Shown here: piece after piece, positions 8,666-17,497 of the stretch
How positions within the stretch are numbered: the stretch's first letter is position 1
Layout: each line of letters begins with the position of its first letter
Source: Treponema sp.
Lineage (GTDB): Bacteria; Spirochaetota; Spirochaetia; Treponematales; Breznakiellaceae
Length of the DNA: 39,171 nucleotides
Direction: 5' to 3'
Assembly: GCA_009777735.1 (NCBI GenBank)
Contig: WRLF01000020.1
Location: 1-39,171, forward strand
The notes under the pieces: model-generated
Told to the model about the DNA's origin: nothing
What the model saw: the letters and a program-made list of their open reading frames with translations, nothing else
Databases searched by the model: none
Position numbers and translations under genes: made by a program

Positions 8666-10808
8666 TGTTCCTCCTTTGCCATTTTCTGGAAAATTCCAGA
8701 CAATTTAATCCGTTTTCATGGCTATACTGTATTGTATCCATTGTTTTCTTTACAATCAATATACCCAACCCCCCTGCTTCACGTTCTTCCAGGGATTGAT
8801 CAATATCGGGATCGATATGGTCAAGCGGATTGAAGGGCTTCCCACTGTCGGAAAATGTAATTTTAAATACGGTATTCTCACCTTCCGTTTCGATCCGGCA
8901 GCCAACGGTCACATCACCGCCGTCTTTTTCACCGGCATACGCATAATTGGCGATATTGACAAATATTTCCTCGGCGGCCAGCTCTATCTGCCCGCGCTCT
9001 TTCCGAGGACAGCCCGCAGAATCAAGCTCATTGCCAATAAATGACATGAGTGAGTGCAGACTTTCTATTTCGGATCTTAAGGTAATTACTTGTCCTTCGT
9101 CCTGCGGCCGGCAAATACGGATGGCGAGCATGGTAATGTCATCTGACTGATCAGCGCCTCCGGTAAACTCTGTCATGTCGGAGCGGAGTTTATTGAGTAA
9201 ATCGCGGAGGGGTAAGCTGGTGTTGGCATCCAGAAACTCCCTGAGCCGATCCCTGCCGTAAAATACACCCTGTGCATCCGCAGCTTCGACAATGCCGTCT
9301 GTGTAGAGGAACAGCATATCGCCGGGTTTTAGCTGCAATTGCCGGTTGTGGTAACGGGTATCTTCCATACCGGCAAGAACAAGGTCGGGCGGCGAAACAA
9401 GAAATGTAAAATCTCTATCGTCCTGTTTGACGAGGGGTGGATTATGACCGGCATTGATATACATAAGACGGCCAGTAGAAATTTCCAGCACGCACAGCCA
9501 TGCGGTAACAAACATATCAATAATGTTATTATCGCAAAGCTGGCGGTTTATTATTTCCATCGCAAGTTCGGGGGCTTCCCCGCTTTGCAGATGGTTCTTG
9601 ATAATGGCTTTGCTGATTGCCATGTACAGCGCCGCCGGTATTCCCTTGCCCGAAACATCGGCAACAACCAGGGCAAAGTGATCATCATCAATAAAAAAGA
9701 AATCATAAAAATCTCCGCCCACTTCCCTGGCGGGATGCACCTGTGCGTAAAGTTCGAATTCGTTTTTTCTGCCGGAAAACGGAGGAAAATTATCGGGCAG
9801 CATGCTCATTTGGATTCGGGTGGCAACATCAAGTTCCGTATCAATACGCTGCCGTTCCGCAGTAGCTCTTGCTGTCTCCTCTATCTGCTTGCGTAACTGG
9901 CCGGTCATCATGTTAAACGACACGGCAAGTTGTTCAAGCTCGTCGCCTGTTTTAACAAACACTTCGCGTTCCAGGTTACCGGCGGAGACTTCGTGTACTC
10001 CTTTGTTTAACGCAAGTATAGGGCCGGTAATAGCCTGGGTAAAACGTATAGCAAAAACGGCAATTCCCAGCAGGATCAGTATAAGCAGAACTGCGATAAT
10101 GCCTGCAGAAAAGAGCATGTACCTGTCCATTTCGGCTTTTGTATTGTCGGTTATCTGCCAAATCTGGTTTTCAATGGACAAGGTCATGGCAGATACTTCC
10201 TGAACGGAAACGGCAACACCGAGACTCCAGCCGAGAGTTTCAATGGGAGCATAGGCAACATAGACGGGAAGGCCGTCCATCACCAGTTCGGTCATACCGG
10301 TAGCGCCAAGCGTCATACTCAGCCCCAGGCTTCGCAGATGGGAACTGGAACTTTCAAGAAAATTCTCTCCCTTTATGACACCATCTTCCGGCGTTAATTC
10401 CGTACCGTCTGATGTATAAACCCTTATACCGTCCTTGTTTAAAACAAAAACCCGAGCACTGTCTCCTATGCCGATTGAATTGATTATCTGCGAAAAATCA
10501 AAAATTTGGGGCAGAGACTGGGAACTCCAGTCCTGACCGGCAGCCATACGGGAATTATTTTCGATTATGCTCAGCCGCTCGTCCAGGATAAACGCCATAT
10601 CCTGTGCTATACGGTTGATCATTCCGGTAAGCTGAACTTCCAGAGTATGGCCGCTTATATCCGCAGCACTGTCTCCCAGATCGTGTGAATGAGCAAGGGC
10701 CATATTTCTGATTCCCGCAACAGAAATGAAAAACATCGTACCAAGAACAAGAATAAGGATGAGAGACGCACCGAGAGTCTGTACCAGAATACGATTTTTT
10801 ATATTCAT
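8655..10808 (-). CDS. Membrane sensor SpoIIE/RsbU-type phosphatase with C-terminal HATPase
   Basis: 717 residues. Two membrane helices (about 8-30 and 232-255) flank a Cache-like extracytoplasmic sensor. HAMP and a short coiled coil precede a PPM/SpoIIE phosphatase (about 350-560) with metal motifs EVGGDFYDFF, ADVSGKG and ADQSDDITML. A C-terminal RsbW-like HATPase (about 605-710) keeps the N-box (EEIFVNIANYAY) and glycine boxes (FSDSGKPF; GGLGILIVKK). Opposing kinase and phosphatase activities toward a STAS protein are therefore fused in one chain. The start overlaps the stop of the upstream lipoprotein gene as ATGA, and the 3' end overlaps the STAS gene. The operon suggests the lipoprotein presents a ligand to the sensor domain; this is inference. 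Confidence 0.92.
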   Translation of the reverse strand: MNIKNRILVQTLGASLILILVLGTMFFISVAGIRNMALAHSHDLGDSAADISGHTLEVQLTGMINRIAQDMAFILDERLSIIENNSRMAAGQDWSSQSLPQIFDFSQIINSIGIGDSARVFVLNKDGIRVYTSDGTELTPEDGVIKGENFLESSSSHLRSLGLSMTLGATGMTELVMDGLPVYVAYAPIETLGWSLGVAVSVQEVSAMTLSIENQIWQITDNTKAEMDRYMLFSAGIIAVLLILILLGIAVFAIRFTQAITGPILALNKGVHEVSAGNLEREVFVKTGDELEQLAVSFNMMTGQLRKQIEETARATAERQRIDTELDVATRIQMSMLPDNFPPFSGRKNEFELYAQVHPAREVGGDFYDFFFIDDDHFALVVADVSGKGIPAALYMAISKAIIKNHLQSGEAPELAMEIINRQLCDNNIIDMFVTAWLCVLEISTGRLMYINAGHNPPLVKQDDRDFTFLVSPPDLVLAGMEDTRYHNRQLQLKPGDMLFLYTDGIVEAADAQGVFYGRDRLREFLDANTSLPLRDLLNKLRSDMTEFTGGADQSDDITMLAIRICRPQDEGQVITLRSEIESLHSLMSFIGNELDSAGCPRKERGQIELAAEEIFVNIANYAYAGEKDGGDVTVGCRIETEGENTVFKITFSDSGKPFNPLDHIDPDIDQSLEEREAGGLGILIVKKTMDTIQYSHENGLNCLEFSRKWQRRNNDY

Positions 10809-11989
10809 GGCGCAGCCGCAGTTTCCACTACCGGAGCAATTCTCAGGTATCTCTCCGCTGCAGTATGCAGTTCAACCATCCACGGGTAATGATCAAAAAG
10901 CCCTGTCCCGTCTCCCCAGCCCGGCAGCATTACCGAGAAATTGCTGATATGCACTCCAAAGTTCAAGTCAGCCGCATTTACCAACTGCGGGCTGAAGTAA
11001 AAAGTTTCTTCAAGCGGCTCTCCGGCAAGAGCGGCTGCAAGGATACGCATGGTAACAGTACCTGCCAGCCTCGTATCCGTTGCGGCGCTTGCAAGCCATA
11101 TATCCGGATAATGCAGCATCTGGTGTATATCTTCACCGGAAATGCCGACGCTGAACAGCTTTATATCCTCCCTTCCTGCCGAAGCAAGCGCGCCGACAGC
11201 TCCACGGGCAAACTCATTCCAGGGAACCCACACAGCATCCGCCGATCCCGGCAGAAACCGGGGGAGAATTTCGGCCAGGGCTTCCTGTGCCGCACTGTAG
11301 GGATTCTCAAGGCCAGGCAGGAGAATGAGGGCAACTTCCTCAATTATGCCTTTGTTTACCAATTCGTTAAACACCCATGCCCGACGATCCAAAAAGATTA
11401 CATCAGAATCACTGCTAATTCGGATAACTCTTGGTACATGATCCGGCCGGCTGTATGAAACGAGAGTTTCAAGGCTTAAGCGGGCAAGACTATAATCATC
11501 CTGAAATGTGGTTACCAGACCATGAATTGATCTTCCGTCTCTGTACGGAAGAGTTTCAAATGTTACTATCTTTATACCGGAATCAGCAATGGGTCTTAAT
11601 ATATCATAAGAAAAACCCGCATTGCCATAAGAAAAAATCAGACCGTCGTAATCAGCATGGGCAATACCCCGTGCCATCTCCCTGCATCGTTCTTCATCAC
11701 CGCCGGAAAAAAAAATATCTACGGTAAAACCCATAGACCTGCCCTCTGACACGCTGCCTTCAATAAATTGCTGGACATTTTCGCCCGGCGTTGAGTTGAC
11801 CAATACAGCAATTTTAATAATGCCGTCAGCAGCGGCAGCAGGCATTATTTGCCTATGCAAAACACGCGCCGGCGGTCCTTTCCTCGCAGTGGCGGCAGAA
11901 ACGGCATCCGGCTGCTCACTATTATTAGGAGTACAGGAAATGAACAGTGATAAGAAAATTACAGAGTATAGTAAGTGAAATCTGTACAA
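10805..11989 (-). CDS. Periplasmic substrate-binding lipoprotein (type I, sugar-binding-like)
   Basis: 394 residues. The N-terminus is a hydrophobic signal ending in lipobox LFISC, so a lipidated periplasmic protein is expected. The body matches the type I periplasmic-binding fold of ribose/galactose-binding proteins (IKIAVLVNSTPGENVQQFIEG; SYGNAGFSYDILRPIADSGIKIVTFET). The TTG start sits immediately after the metG stop (TAA then TTG, same frame), with AAGG 8 nt upstream. No ABC permease or ATPase is present. Its partner is instead the downstream SpoIIE-type phosphatase, with an ATGA overlap. A sensory rather than transport role is therefore likely. The ligand cannot be read from sequence. 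Confidence 0.85.
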   Translation of the reverse strand: MYRFHLLYSVIFLSLFISCTPNNSEQPDAVSAATARKGPPARVLHRQIMPAAAADGIIKIAVLVNSTPGENVQQFIEGSVSEGRSMGFTVDIFFSGGDEERCREMARGIAHADYDGLIFSYGNAGFSYDILRPIADSGIKIVTFETLPYRDGRSIHGLVTTFQDDYSLARLSLETLVSYSRPDHVPRVIRISSDSDVIFLDRRAWVFNELVNKGIIEEVALILLPGLENPYSAAQEALAEILPRFLPGSADAVWVPWNEFARGAVGALASAGREDIKLFSVGISGEDIHQMLHYPDIWLASAATDTRLAGTVTMRILAAALAGEPLEETFYFSPQLVNAADLNFGVHISNFSVMLPGWGDGTGLFDHYPWMVELHTAAERYLRIAPVVETAAAP

Positions 11990-14515
11990 TTAGTTAACCT
12001 TGCCTTCCTTAATAATCCCGGTACGTACCGGTTTTCCGTTGAGACAAAGGGGTTTTCCGTCAAACTGAACGATGAAGTCTCTCACCATCATGGGGTATGA
12101 AAAAAAAGTGTCAATGTCAATTTCGGCGGGGGCAGGAGGGTCTGCCTCATCTTCGGGGAAGAACAACGCATCCTCTGAAAGCGATGACGCTCCCTGCGTG
12201 CTCAATGGTGTTTCTTCATAAACCGGCGCCGCTTCATCAGGAAGCAGCCTGGTCCCGGTGGGGGTATCGCCTGCGTCCAAAACTTCGCAGCGTTCAGCGG
12301 CATGAGCTCCGCCACTGTCACCGGCTTCAACATTACCGCCTTGATCTTCCGCTGCAAGGAGCATTCCTCTGGACTCAATGCCCCGGAGTTTTGCCGGTTT
12401 AAGATTGTTAACAATAATTATATGTTTGCCCAATAATTGGTCTTCGGTGTAATAGGGTACCAGACCGGAAACAATGGTACGTTCATTTCGGATTCCGGTT
12501 ACGCCTTCGCCAACCTCAATTAAAAGAACATACAATTTGTCCGCCAGCGGATGGCGTTCCACTTTTTCGATTTTTGCCACCCGAAGATCAATCGTTTCTT
12601 CAAAAGAACCTTTCTCATCCGAAAAAAACAGCGATTCATCGGGATCATCGCACGGCAATACCAATTCGGCATCTTCGAATGGTAAAACAAGTTCGGCATC
12701 TTCATCGTCATCAGCATTTACAGTGACGGATTTTCCTGTTGTTCCGGCCGGAGCAGTTTCCTGTTGGCGTTCCTTTTGACTGCCCGAATAACGTTCCCGC
12801 AAAGCGTTAATAAAATCATCTTCCAGTTTCGTAAAAAGGATTTCACTGTTTATTTCCCTGGACGGATTAAGTCCCCGGGCCTTTCCGATATTAATCCAGT
12901 TAAACGTATCCCCCAGCGGAATTTCAAAAAACCGGATGATTTTTGTAGATGTATTCGGTAAAAACGGATCAATGAGAATCGCAAGATCCCGTACTACATG
13001 GAGAAGATCACAGATTACCGATTTTGCCTTTGCGGAATTTTCCTTCAGCAGACGCCACGGTTCGGCCTCCTGAAAATATTTGTTCGCAAACGAGGAAAGT
13101 TCAAAAATCTCCCTGAAAGCATCTCTCAATTCGGCGCGATCAAGTTTGTCTGTAATGTTACTCTCAAATTTTTGCACCGTTTTCCAAAAAACCGGATCGG
13201 GGGGACCGGACGGAACTTTACCTTCATAATACCTGGTTGCAAACGACAGGGTACGGTTAACGAGGTTTCCCAAATTCCCGATAAGCTCACCGTTTACTTT
13301 TTCCTGAAAATCTTTCCAGGTAAACAGGGTATCGGCTTTTTCGGGCCGGTTGTAAAACAGGTAAAACCGCCATACATCGGCAGGGATTCCCGTTTCCATT
13401 ACATCGGTGCCAAAAACCCCAACGCCCCTTGATTTGGAAAATTTACCGCTTTCATAGTTGAGGTACTCGGTGCTTGACATGTGGTGCAGCATGGTCCAGG
13501 TGGAGCCCGCATCTCCCTGTGATGATCCCAGGAGGCTTGAAGGGAATATTACCGTGTGGAAGGGAATATTATCTTTGCCGATAAACTGGTACAGTTCAAC
13601 TTCATTGGGGCTTTTCCACCAGTAGTCAACAAACTCACGCCAGTGCTCAAACTGTTTGGCACCGGAGAGAAACCGCATATTGCCATATCCAAGTGTAATA
13701 TCTTCACCGAGGCAGCCGGTTATGGAAATATAGCCGATGGGAGCATCGAACCACACGTAAAAAACCTTGTTTTCGTAACCGGGCCTGGGTACCGGTATGC
13801 CCCATTTTAGGTCACGGGTAATTGCCCGTTCCCGCAGACCGTCGCGTATCCATGCCTGAGTCATCTGTACGGCGTTGTTTGCCCAGAAACCCTGTACACT
13901 GGCAGTTTGAATCCATGTATTCAGCCTGTTTTTAATTTTGGGAAGGTTTATGTACAGATGGCAAGTGGACTGCGGTGAAGGCGTAGAACCGCAGGTAGAA
14001 CAACGGGGATCTTTCAGTTCGATGGGATCAAGGAGCTTACCGCAGGATTCGCACTGGTCGCCCCGCGCATCAGCAGAACCGCAGGAAGGGCATATCCCCC
14101 TGATAAATCGATCCGCCAAAAAGCGCTTGCACTGTCCGCAGTACAACTGTTCGACTGTTTGCTCGTTGATAAAACCTGCTTCATCAAGTTTTGTGTAAAT
14201 TTCCTGGGTTACTTCGGTCTGAATGGGCGTGGATGTGCGGCCGAATTTATCAAATGATATATTAAACCAGCAGTAAATGCGGTTATGGATGGAATAATAC
14301 TGGTCACATAATTCGCGGGGAGTAATCCCCTCCTCTGCGGCAGTGGTTTCGGTGGCGGTTCCGTACTCGTCGGTACCGCAGACATACAGGGTCTCATACC
14401 CCCGAAGCCGGCAAAAACGGGCATAAGCATCGGCGGAAAGCACTTGAATCAGGTTTCCCAGGTGAGGCACATTGTTGACATAAGGCAGCGCTGAAGTAAT
14501 CAAGCGTCGTTTCAT
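11990..14515 (-). CDS. metG: Methionyl-tRNA synthetase with C-terminal tRNA-binding domain
   Basis: 841 residues, charging tRNA-Met in the cytoplasm. The HIGH box is PHLGN (about 17-21) and the KMSKS loop is KFSKS (about 360). Four CxxC pairs around 125-175 form two zinc knuckles. A Trbp111/EMAPII-type domain starts near 642 (DLRVAKIEKVERHPLADKLY). Two extensions are unusual: an acidic linker with a duplicated EDAELVLP unit before this domain, and an acidic, Ala/Gly/Pro-rich insertion (about 725-790) within or just after it. The stop abuts the TTG of the lipoprotein gene, so metG probably heads a four-gene operon. No Shine-Dalgarno precedes the ATG; a TATTAT lies 7 nt upstream. Confidence 0.96.
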   Translation of the reverse strand: MKRRLITSALPYVNNVPHLGNLIQVLSADAYARFCRLRGYETLYVCGTDEYGTATETTAAEEGITPRELCDQYYSIHNRIYCWFNISFDKFGRTSTPIQTEVTQEIYTKLDEAGFINEQTVEQLYCGQCKRFLADRFIRGICPSCGSADARGDQCESCGKLLDPIELKDPRCSTCGSTPSPQSTCHLYINLPKIKNRLNTWIQTASVQGFWANNAVQMTQAWIRDGLRERAITRDLKWGIPVPRPGYENKVFYVWFDAPIGYISITGCLGEDITLGYGNMRFLSGAKQFEHWREFVDYWWKSPNEVELYQFIGKDNIPFHTVIFPSSLLGSSQGDAGSTWTMLHHMSSTEYLNYESGKFSKSRGVGVFGTDVMETGIPADVWRFYLFYNRPEKADTLFTWKDFQEKVNGELIGNLGNLVNRTLSFATRYYEGKVPSGPPDPVFWKTVQKFESNITDKLDRAELRDAFREIFELSSFANKYFQEAEPWRLLKENSAKAKSVICDLLHVVRDLAILIDPFLPNTSTKIIRFFEIPLGDTFNWINIGKARGLNPSREINSEILFTKLEDDFINALRERYSGSQKERQQETAPAGTTGKSVTVNADDDEDAELVLPFEDAELVLPCDDPDESLFFSDEKGSFEETIDLRVAKIEKVERHPLADKLYVLLIEVGEGVTGIRNERTIVSGLVPYYTEDQLLGKHIIIVNNLKPAKLRGIESRGMLLAAEDQGGNVEAGDSGGAHAAERCEVLDAGDTPTGTRLLPDEAAPVYEETPLSTQGASSLSEDALFFPEDEADPPAPAEIDIDTFFSYPMMVRDFIVQFDGKPLCLNGKPVRTGIIKEGKVN
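12650..12703 (-). repeat. Tandem 27-nt coding repeat in metG linker
   Basis: Two adjacent nine-codon units read EDAELVLPF and EDAELVLPC. The first four codons are identical in DNA and the remainder have drifted mainly at synonymous positions. The repeat lies in the acidic linker before the tRNA-binding domain and probably reflects an in-frame duplication without structural cost. Confidence 0.8.
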
Positions 14516-14522
14516 AATATAA

Positions 14523-14551
14523 ATAATAGTGGAAAACGAGAGAAATATCTA
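14523..14551 (-). promoter_or_regulatory. Putative metG promoter, leaderless geometry
   Basis: On the minus strand TAGATA (14551-14546), a 17-bp spacer and TATTAT (14528-14523) lie 7 nt before the metG ATG. No Shine-Dalgarno fits between. If the call is right, transcription begins at or within a base or two of the start codon. Confidence 0.45.
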
Positions 14552-14608
14552 CCTAAAACCGATAAACATCTGGAATTTATACCATATATCATCCATACTG
14601 TAACCAAT

Positions 14609-15118
14609 ATGAAACGAGAATATTCTCCTCCGTCCAGGTGGCCGCAATCATTGCACCGCGTATTGGTAATAATACTTCTGGGAATCATCATAGTATTCAT
14701 TGCATGCACGATTTTCGCTCTTATCCGTCCATCCGGTTCCGCGCCATTATTCCGTATTGGCGGCATCACCCCGGACCTGCAGAACATGACCTACAACCCT
14801 GCCAACGGCACAACTCATGTGTTTACCGACATCAGAGGACTCAGGATACCCATTGGCAATCCTCCTACGGCTACGGTCATTGTGTCAATCAGCTTCACCT
14901 ACCCTCCGGATGATATTACTTTTACCGAGGAAATTAACGCCCGTGCCGAAGAATTCCGATCTATTGCGTTTGGATACTTTTCATCTTTATCAACGGGACA
15001 AATAGCCAATTTCGATGAAAATACCGCTAAATCAGAAATTCTCAGACAGTATAACGCCATCCTGCGCCTTGGAAGCATAGAAACACTGTTTTTTTATGAT
15101 TTAATGATTATTGAGTAA
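14609..15118 (+). CDS. FliL-like single-pass membrane protein
   Basis: 169 residues with a short basic N-terminus, one membrane helix (about 17-38) and an extracytoplasmic domain. The C-terminal half shows the FliL pattern: a beta strand (ATVIVSISFTYP), a long helix opening EEINARAEEFRSIAFGYFSSLS, a second helix and a final strand (LFFYDLMII). FliL proteins associate with the flagellar stator around the basal body. No other flagellar gene is nearby, so this may be a solitary paralogue. It is divergent from metG and convergent with the AMMECR1 gene (4-nt gap). No Shine-Dalgarno precedes the ATG. Family assignment is by pattern only. Confidence 0.55.
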   Translation: MKREYSPPSRWPQSLHRVLVIILLGIIIVFIACTIFALIRPSGSAPLFRIGGITPDLQNMTYNPANGTTHVFTDIRGLRIPIGNPPTATVIVSISFTYPPDDITFTEEINARAEEFRSIAFGYFSSLSTGQIANFDENTAKSEILRQYNAILRLGSIETLFFYDLMIIE

Positions 15119-15122
15119 TTAT

Positions 15123-15701
15123 TCATTCGCCAAAAACAATGGCGGTAAAAGTGTACAGAACTGCGTCTGGAGTCTCATAGGATTTTGGCGGCAGACCGGC
15201 TTTTTTGCAGATGTAGTCCAGGTATTCATCCAGATTCCAGCCTTGCTCGACAGGAACCTGCGGCAGCAGAACACCTGAATATCCGCCTTTTACCAGGTAC
15301 AATCCGTGTACGCCCACGGTAATCCGGCGCGGATCGGGGCAGACAGTCATTGGTGAAAGGGCGGATATCTCAATATGACATAACTCCAGTTCGCCAGGTT
15401 TAACCGGGGAAAAACGGGGATCGCCAAAAGCTGCCTCGAGCGCCATCACCCGAACCGTTTCCACAAGGGGCAGATTTGCTGTTAACCGGCCAATACATCC
15501 CCGCAGAATGCGTTCACCGTTTGCATCTGTCTGTTTGTGCAGGGTAACAAAAGCCCCACAGGGTTCCAGCAGGACGGATTTTTTTTCGCTCAGTGCATCA
15601 AATTGATATTCAGGTCTGCGGCTTTCCAGCTTGGCGGTAATGCTTTCACGGGCATCGGCAAGCAATATCCGCTGTTCTTCGGGGGTAATGGTAAAGTTCA
15701 T
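15123..15701 (-). CDS. AMMECR1-domain protein
   Basis: 192 residues spanning a whole AMMECR1 domain. The signature LRGCIGRL, the following ALEAAFGDPRF and the C-terminal QVPVEQGWNLDEYLDYICKKAG are all present. The biochemical role of the family is not settled; in many bacteria it is linked to or fused with Memo-like and radical-SAM proteins, neither of which is seen here. There is no Shine-Dalgarno before the ATG, and a near-perfect promoter ends 6 nt upstream, so the mRNA is predicted to be leaderless. The gene converges on the FliL-like gene. Confidence 0.9.
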   Translation of the reverse strand: MNFTITPEEQRILLADARESITAKLESRRPEYQFDALSEKKSVLLEPCGAFVTLHKQTDANGERILRGCIGRLTANLPLVETVRVMALEAAFGDPRFSPVKPGELELCHIEISALSPMTVCPDPRRITVGVHGLYLVKGGYSGVLLPQVPVEQGWNLDEYLDYICKKAGLPPKSYETPDAVLYTFTAIVFGE

Positions 15702-15707
15702 GGGTTT

Positions 15708-15736
15708 ATTATACTCAACACCCCCTGATTTGTCAG
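15708..15736 (-). promoter_or_regulatory. Promoter of AMMECR1 gene, leaderless geometry
   Basis: On the minus strand CTGACA (15736-15731), a 17-bp spacer and a perfect TATAAT (15713-15708) are followed by six bases (AAACCC) and then the ATG. Transcription should start at the A of the start codon. This is the clearest of several such arrangements in the window. Confidence 0.72.
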
Positions 15737-15804
15737 CCTGGCAAAACAGCGAAAATTAAGGGTTGCGAAGCAAGCAAAACGTAAATTCAAGCCATATAAT
15801 GGGT

Positions 15805-17433
15805 ATGAAGTATTTCTTTTTCATTGCCGGGCTGTTAATGCCATTCGTTCCTGTTTCGGCACAGGAAAAACCGGAAAAAGAACCGGATTTTTCCTGGAAT
15901 ATGTTATGGTCGGGCTCATGGGAGGAAAGCAGAACCCTCCATAACCGTGCTGACTTCCGTCTTGGGCTTTTACAGCCGGGATTATTCATGCGAGGACAGA
16001 CATTGGACAGACGTACCCTGAACTTTGAGCTTGAATCACCCTGGGGAGATCCGTCAAGAGCGATTAATGATATTTCGTTCGGGCTGTACCACAGAGCCAC
16101 TGGTTCACGCCTGCTGTACGGAACTCTTGACGAATGGGGGCTTCCGGCACGTATCCGCAGCCCATGGATACGTTCTGCTCCGTATGCCGATAACCACAAA
16201 CCAATAATGGCCGACCTTAAAACAGCGGCTTCATCGACCAAGGAACCGGAAGCATACATGTACCTGTCAAGCCCCCGCCTGGAACTTTTTCAGAATAGTA
16301 ATGTTCCCATACAATCTATCCGCGGGTTTGCTTCCATGCAATTTGGTGCTGATGAACAATTTGAACCGGCATTTTCCGGCGGGCTGGATATTTTCATGAG
16401 TAAAAATACCGAACTGCGGCTGGAAGGTTTTTACACCAGTAGAGAACTTCCCGCCAAGCAAAGCAGTGCATGGTTCAGCGACCCTCCCCCCCTGCCGGAC
16501 AGGGATTTCCGGATTGGCGCGGCGGCAATGATGCTTAACATACCGTACTTTTCACTGTCATCCGACTGGGCCTGGTCACAAACATTTGCCTACGGCAGCG
16601 GCGTTTACGGCAATGTGGGCATCCGCCTTAACCCGCCGCTTTCCCGGGATACGGCAGGAAAACCACGCCACATCCGGGCGGCGAGCCCCTGGATACTGTC
16701 TCTGGCAGCGGACGGCATGAGCAGCCGCTATACCGGCAGAGACGGTACAACTCCCGGAGGCGGCTTTCGAACAGCAGGGAAACTGGAATGGAAGGGGCCG
16801 CGCAGCAGTTTATTCCGTGCCAGTACCAGCCTGCGAAGCCCGGACATGGATGACTCGTTTAACAGGAGTTCCGCGGGGTTGTATTACCGTTTTCCTGCAT
16901 TAACAAACCGTACCGGCAGCGATCAATTCCCCCTCCGGATACGCCGCATCTCAATTAATGCCGACAGAAACGCATCTGATTTGAAAAAAATCAACGACAG
17001 TTTTGACGGAACCCTTGGGCTTTCACTGGTCTTACCGCCAATGAACCTGCCCAGTGCATTTTTAACGGCTTCTGCCCGCAAGGTAAAAAACCCAAGACCA
17101 GGAAGTTACCCCCTGAACATTACCATTACATCTAACATTAAAATGCTCGGTTCAGCCGCTGAGGTTCCGTCACCCTACCCGTTCACACCGGTAAACCAGG
17201 TATTTGATTCATCAAAATCAAGCTGCGAATTGTTATGGTCGCCGGGAATTTTTCAGCTTAGAACCAGATGGGCGTATACCGCATTTGCAAACAAAGATGA
17301 TCTGTGGGAGACTTCGATGAGCGCTGCAGTCCGTATTCCGCTTGGACGTTTCAGCGTCCGGTTAGCATCGCCGGCTTTTCCGGAAAAATGGAACTGGACT
17401 CTATCGTGGCGGCTGGAACCCCGCATACCGTGA
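15805..17433 (+). CDS. Exported protein of unknown function, probable outer-membrane beta-barrel
   Basis: 542 residues from the chosen start. I do not recognise the family. ATG 15805 gives a clean signal peptide (MKYFFFIAGLLMPFVPVSAQ) with cleavage after SAQ. Starting at TTG 15763 would put a polar stretch before it. The mature protein is rich in Ser, Arg, Gly, aromatics and alternating hydrophobic residues, with many short strand-like segments (FSLSSDWAWS; VYGNVGIRLNP; WNWTLSWRLEP), few Cys and no membrane helices. This suits an outer-membrane barrel or surface protein. A TATAAT at 15795-15800 ends 4 nt before the ATG and no Shine-Dalgarno is visible. The helicase gene lies 64 nt downstream with its own promoter. 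Confidence 0.6.
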   Translation: MKYFFFIAGLLMPFVPVSAQEKPEKEPDFSWNMLWSGSWEESRTLHNRADFRLGLLQPGLFMRGQTLDRRTLNFELESPWGDPSRAINDISFGLYHRATGSRLLYGTLDEWGLPARIRSPWIRSAPYADNHKPIMADLKTAASSTKEPEAYMYLSSPRLELFQNSNVPIQSIRGFASMQFGADEQFEPAFSGGLDIFMSKNTELRLEGFYTSRELPAKQSSAWFSDPPPLPDRDFRIGAAAMMLNIPYFSLSSDWAWSQTFAYGSGVYGNVGIRLNPPLSRDTAGKPRHIRAASPWILSLAADGMSSRYTGRDGTTPGGGFRTAGKLEWKGPRSSLFRASTSLRSPDMDDSFNRSSAGLYYRFPALTNRTGSDQFPLRIRRISINADRNASDLKKINDSFDGTLGLSLVLPPMNLPSAFLTASARKVKNPRPGSYPLNITITSNIKMLGSAAEVPSPYPFTPVNQVFDSSKSSCELLWSPGIFQLRTRWAYTAFANKDDLWETSMSAAVRIPLGRFSVRLASPAFPEKWNWTLSWRLEPRIP

Positions 17434-17454
17434 TTTACCGGCTGCTATGCAATG

Positions 17455-17483
17455 TTGTAAAAATTTACTATCATCTGAATAAT
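17455..17483 (+). promoter_or_regulatory. Putative promoter of the DEAD-box helicase gene
   Basis: TTGTAA (17455-17460), a 17-bp spacer and AATAAT (17478-17483) predict transcription from about 17490, giving a leader of under ten bases before the ATG at 17498. A GAGG at 17485-17488 would fall at or upstream of the transcription start, so it may not serve as a ribosome site. Confidence 0.45.
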
Positions 17484-17497
17484 TGAGGCTCTATTGA

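Noticed and set aside
8115..8708. 197-codon plus-strand frame opposite the STAS and SpoIIE genes
   Set aside because: It mirrors the conserved reading frames on the other strand, is rich in Ser/Thr/Arg and shows no domain or ribosome site.
15763..15804. Upstream TTG start for the exported protein
   Set aside because: It places 14 polar residues before an otherwise perfect signal peptide.
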